Shown here piece after piece: positions 37,156-39,976 of a stretch of DNA of 39,976 nucleotides. Source of the DNA: Bradyrhizobium macuxiense (GTDB lineage Bacteria; Pseudomonadota; Alphaproteobacteria; Rhizobiales; Xanthobacteraceae); contig NZ_LNCU01000077.1 of NCBI RefSeq assembly GCF_001542415.1, positions 13,393-53,368 on the forward strand. The letters run 5' to 3'. The translations under genes were made by a program, and so were the position numbers. The notes beneath the pieces were generated by a model. That model worked only from the letters and a program-made list of their open reading frames with translations, did not search any database and was not told the DNA's origin. Position 1 is the stretch's first letter. Each line of letters starts with the position of its first letter.

Positions 37156-39976
37156 TTGCGTCTGATCAGGTGCCTTGCGCTGTTGGCGCTGGGTCTCATG
37201 ATGTTTGCCGCTGCGCCCGACGCGTATGCGCTCGACGCCGTCAGCGTGCGCAGCGATGCGCCGGCGATCGACCTGACCGGCGTCCTTGACCATCAGCGCA
37301 GCGAAACCGATCGCATCCAGGTCTCCACCGCGCCTGGAACCGACGGCATCGTGCGCCGCATCGAGGTTCGCGCCCGCGAGGGCGGGACCAATTGGGTGGT
37401 GTTCGCGCTCGCCAACAACACCGACGACCAGCTCGACCGCCTGATCGTCGCGCCGCACTATCGCATCGTGTCGTCCGGCCTGCTGTGGCCCGATCTCGGC
37501 CTGTCCCGCATCGCCACGATCACGCCTTCGGTCGGCGATCGCCCCGAGCGGCAGGAGAGTCCCACCGCAGACGTGTTCCGCATCACCCTCGATCCGGGCG
37601 CTGTGGTGACCTTCGTCGCGGAACTGCGCACCGACAAGCTGCCGCAGCTCTATCTGTGGGAACCCGAAGCCTACAAGGACAAGGTCAACTCGTTCACGCT
37701 CTACCAGGGCATCGTGATCGGCATCTCCGGCCTGCTGGCGCTGGTGCTCACGATTTTGTTTGTGGTCAAGGGCAGCATCATGTTCCCGGCCGCTGCGGCG
37801 CTGGCCTGGGCGGTGCTGGTCTATATCGGCGTCGACTTCGGCTTCTGGGGCAAGGTGCTCGACATGTCGAACAACGCCGAGCGCGTCTGGCGTGCGGCGG
37901 GCGAGGCGATGCTGGCGGCGACACTGCTCGTGTTCCTGTTCGCCTATCTGAATCTGAGTAGATGGCACGTCCGCTACTCGCACATTACGATCGGCTGGCT
38001 TGCCTTCCTCGGCTCGCTGGTGGCGCTGGCGTTGTTCGATCCGGCGGTCGCCTCCGGCATCGCGCGCATGTCGCTCGTCATGATCGCCTTCGCCGGCTTT
38101 GCCCTGATCGTCTATCTCTCGACCCACGGCTTCGACCGCGCGGTGCTTTTGATTCCGACCTGGTTCCTGCTGGTGGTCTGGGTGATCGCGGCCGGCATGA
38201 CGGTCGCGGGTTCGGTCACCAACGATATCGTCGGCCCTGCTCTGCTCGGCGGCCTCGTGCTGATCGTGATGCTGATCGGGTTCACCGTCATGCAGCACGC
38301 CTTCGCCGGCGGCGGCGCCACCACCGGCGTCGTCTCCGATGTCGAGCGCCGGGCGCTGGCGCTGACCGGCTCCGGCGACCTGATCTGGGACTGGGACGTC
38401 TCCGCCGACAAGGTGTTCACCAGCCCCGAGACCGAAGCATTGCTCGGCCTGAAACGCGGCACGCTGGAAGGCCCGGCGGCGAAATGGCTCGAAGTGCTGC
38501 ATCCGCTAGACCAGGACCGCTTCCGCGCGGCGCTCGACAGCGTGCTCGACCAGCGCCGCGGCCGCCTGGTGCAGGATTTCCGTCTGCGCACCCCCGACGG
38601 TCACTTCATGTGGTTCGCGCTGAAGGCGCGCCCGGTGGTCGGCTCCGACGGCGAGGTCTCCCGCGTGGTCGGCACGCTGACCGACGTCACCGAGTTCAAG
38701 AACTCCGAAGAGCGGATGCTTCACGACTCGGTGCACGACAATCTGACCGGCTTGCCGAACCGCAAGCTGTTCATGGACCGGCTCACCGCGGTGGCGAACC
38801 TCGCCAAGACCATGCCGAACCTGCGGCCGACGCTGATGGTGATCGACCTCGATCGCTTCAAGCAGGTCAACGATTCCGTCGGCATCGCGGTCGGCGATTC
38901 CATCCTGCTCACGCTGGCGCGGCGTCTCACGCGCATCCTGAAGCCGCAGGACACGCTGGCGCGGCTCGCCGGCGATCAGTTCGGCCTGATCCTGCTGTCC
39001 GAGCAGGACTCGGCGCGGATCACCAATTTCGCCGAGACCATCCGCAAGACCATCCGCGCCCCGATCGCGTTCAACGACCGCGAGATCTTCCTGACCGCCT
39101 CGATCGGCCTTGCGCTGTCCGATCCGCAGGCGCCGCTGACGGATGAGATCATCAAGGACGCCGAGCTTGCGATGTATCACTCCAAGCGCATCGGCGGCGA
39201 CCGCATCGACGTCTACAAGCCGGCGATGCGCGCGCGGAAGACCGACCGCCTCACCCTGGAGAGCGACCTGCGCCGCGCCATCGAGCGCCAGGAGATCACC
39301 ATCCTGTATCAGCCGATCGTGCGGCTGGAGGATCGCTCGATCGCAGGCTTCGAGGCACTGGCGCGCTGGGATCATCCCAAGCTCGGCCGGATGTCGCCGT
39401 CGGAGTTCATCAACGTCGCCGAGGAGATCGGCCTGATCGTCGATCTCGGCATGTTCGTGATGGACCAAACCGCCCGCCAGCTCGCGGTGTGGCAGCGCGC
39501 GATGCGCGCCCGCGAGCCGATCTTCGCCTCGGTCAACGTCTCCTCGCGCCAATTGCTGCGCCACGATCTGATCCACGACATCCGCACCGTGCTGTCGCGC
39601 TCCACGGTGGCGCGCGGCACGCTCAAGCTCGAGCTGACGGAATCGCTGGTCATGGAGAACCCAGAGCATGCGGCGCAGATGCTGGCGCGGATCCGCGAGC
39701 TCGGCACCGGGCTGTCGCTCGACGACTTCGGCACCGGCCACTCCTCGCTGTCCTATCTGCAGCGCTTCCCGTTCGACACCATCAAGATCGACCAGTCCTT
39801 CGTCCGCACCACCAGCCGCGGCACCCGCCCCGTGATCCTGAAATCGATCATCGCGCTGGCGCACGATCTCGGCATGGAAGTGGTGGCGGAAGGCGCCGAG
39901 ACGGATTCGGATGCGGTCGAGCTCTACCAGCTCGGCTGCGAATTCGCGCAGGGCTTCGCCTTCGGCGAGCCGATGG
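37156..39976 (+). CDS. Membrane PAS-GGDEF-EAL protein (partial, C-terminus off the right edge)
   Basis: The frame is open from a TTG at 37156 (GGAG eight bases upstream) to the window edge, at least 940 residues. A signal peptide (cleavage near AYA|LD, residue 27) is followed by a periplasmic domain (about 28-185). Seven or eight membrane segments (about 187-395) resemble 7TMR-DISM receptors. A PAS domain (about 396-520) contains TGSGDLIWDWDVSADKVF. The GGDEF domain has a degenerate active site, AGDQF (605-609). The EAL domain starts near 715, with EAL at 733-735, ELTES, DDFGTGHSS and IKIDQSF intact. It should act as a c-di-GMP phosphodiesterase, with GGDEF as a regulatory GTP site (inference). 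Confidence 0.92.
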   Translation, partial: MRLIRCLALLALGLMMFAAAPDAYALDAVSVRSDAPAIDLTGVLDHQRSETDRIQVSTAPGTDGIVRRIEVRAREGGTNWVVFALANNTDDQLDRLIVAPHYRIVSSGLLWPDLGLSRIATITPSVGDRPERQESPTADVFRITLDPGAVVTFVAELRTDKLPQLYLWEPEAYKDKVNSFTLYQGIVIGISGLLALVLTILFVVKGSIMFPAAAALAWAVLVYIGVDFGFWGKVLDMSNNAERVWRAAGEAMLAATLLVFLFAYLNLSRWHVRYSHITIGWLAFLGSLVALALFDPAVASGIARMSLVMIAFAGFALIVYLSTHGFDRAVLLIPTWFLLVVWVIAAGMTVAGSVTNDIVGPALLGGLVLIVMLIGFTVMQHAFAGGGATTGVVSDVERRALALTGSGDLIWDWDVSADKVFTSPETEALLGLKRGTLEGPAAKWLEVLHPLDQDRFRAALDSVLDQRRGRLVQDFRLRTPDGHFMWFALKARPVVGSDGEVSRVVGTLTDVTEFKNSEERMLHDSVHDNLTGLPNRKLFMDRLTAVANLAKTMPNLRPTLMVIDLDRFKQVNDSVGIAVGDSILLTLARRLTRILKPQDTLARLAGDQFGLILLSEQDSARITNFAETIRKTIRAPIAFNDREIFLTASIGLALSDPQAPLTDEIIKDAELAMYHSKRIGGDRIDVYKPAMRARKTDRLTLESDLRRAIERQEITILYQPIVRLEDRSIAGFEALARWDHPKLGRMSPSEFINVAEEIGLIVDLGMFVMDQTARQLAVWQRAMRAREPIFASVNVSSRQLLRHDLIHDIRTVLSRSTVARGTLKLELTESLVMENPEHAAQMLARIRELGTGLSLDDFGTGHSSLSYLQRFPFDTIKIDQSFVRTTSRGTRPVILKSIIALAHDLGMEVVAEGAETDSDAVELYQLGCEFAQGFAFGEPM

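Noticed and set aside
36502..38502. A 666-codon minus-strand open frame
   Set aside because: It is antisense to the quinone oxidoreductase and the GGDEF-EAL gene, is rich in His, Arg, Gln and Asp, and has no family likeness.
37392..39146. Two plus-strand frames (37392-37961 and 37962-39146)
   Set aside because: They are Arg-rich out-of-frame shadows of the continuous sensor gene starting at 37156.
38506..39864. A 452-codon minus-strand open frame
   Set aside because: Antisense to the GGDEF and EAL domains, which are unmistakable on the plus strand.

Overview
The window is high-GC DNA with tightly packed genes. Its gene content fits an alphaproteobacterium of the Bradyrhizobium/Rhodopseudomonas group (inference): aerobic Cob-type cobalamin genes, an RcdA/DUF1465 protein, DUF1192, a PdxR/MocR regulator and a GGDEF-EAL protein. 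No tRNA, rRNA, insertion sequence, phage gene or CRISPR array was found. Two genes run off the ends and are open to the edge: a PepSY membrane protein at the left and a GGDEF-EAL signalling protein at the right.

Region 1 (1-5245, minus strand) is B12-linked uptake and lower-ligand work. cobP and bluB are followed by a well-formed promoter and a cobalamin riboswitch. The riboswitch leads into a siderophore-type TonB-dependent receptor and a PepSY transmembrane protein. Region 2 (5371-9422) holds two convergent pairs: cobD and cobC on plus, cobO and cobQ on minus. Region 3 (9439-23509) starts with a second cobalamin riboswitch on the plus strand. It feeds a chain of overlapping genes: DUF1636, cobW, cobN, cobG, cobH, cobI, cobJ, then cobL, cobE, cobM, cobB, cobA, cobF. 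cobK lies on the minus strand inside this chain, and its start codon overlaps that of cobL. Together these cover the aerobic route from uroporphyrinogen III to adenosylcobinamide-phosphate and GDP-cobinamide, plus dimethylbenzimidazole synthesis. The CobS and CobT chelatase subunits, the cobalt(II) reductase and the last nucleotide-loop enzymes are not in the window.

Region 4 (23535-29538) is mixed. A second COG0523 (CobW-like) GTPase follows a D-aminoacylase-type amidohydrolase by 2 bases. Then come an alpha/beta hydrolase, a small unknown protein behind a hairpin-masked ribosome site, and an ABC exporter. Region 5 (29641-34014) has rpmE with a strong terminator, a LysE-type exporter and a PaiB-like protein divergent from a MocR regulator, an RcdA-like adaptor and DUF1192. 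Region 6 (34101-39976) has a methionyl-tRNA synthetase behind a leader with a small reading frame and a terminator hairpin, a quinone oxidoreductase and the signalling protein.

The most interesting points are: the riboswitch-controlled receptor/PepSY pair, the DUF1636 protein at the head of the cob operon with a start-codon-masking hairpin, the GTPase/amidohydrolase pair, and the attenuator-like leader before an apparently accessory MetRS.
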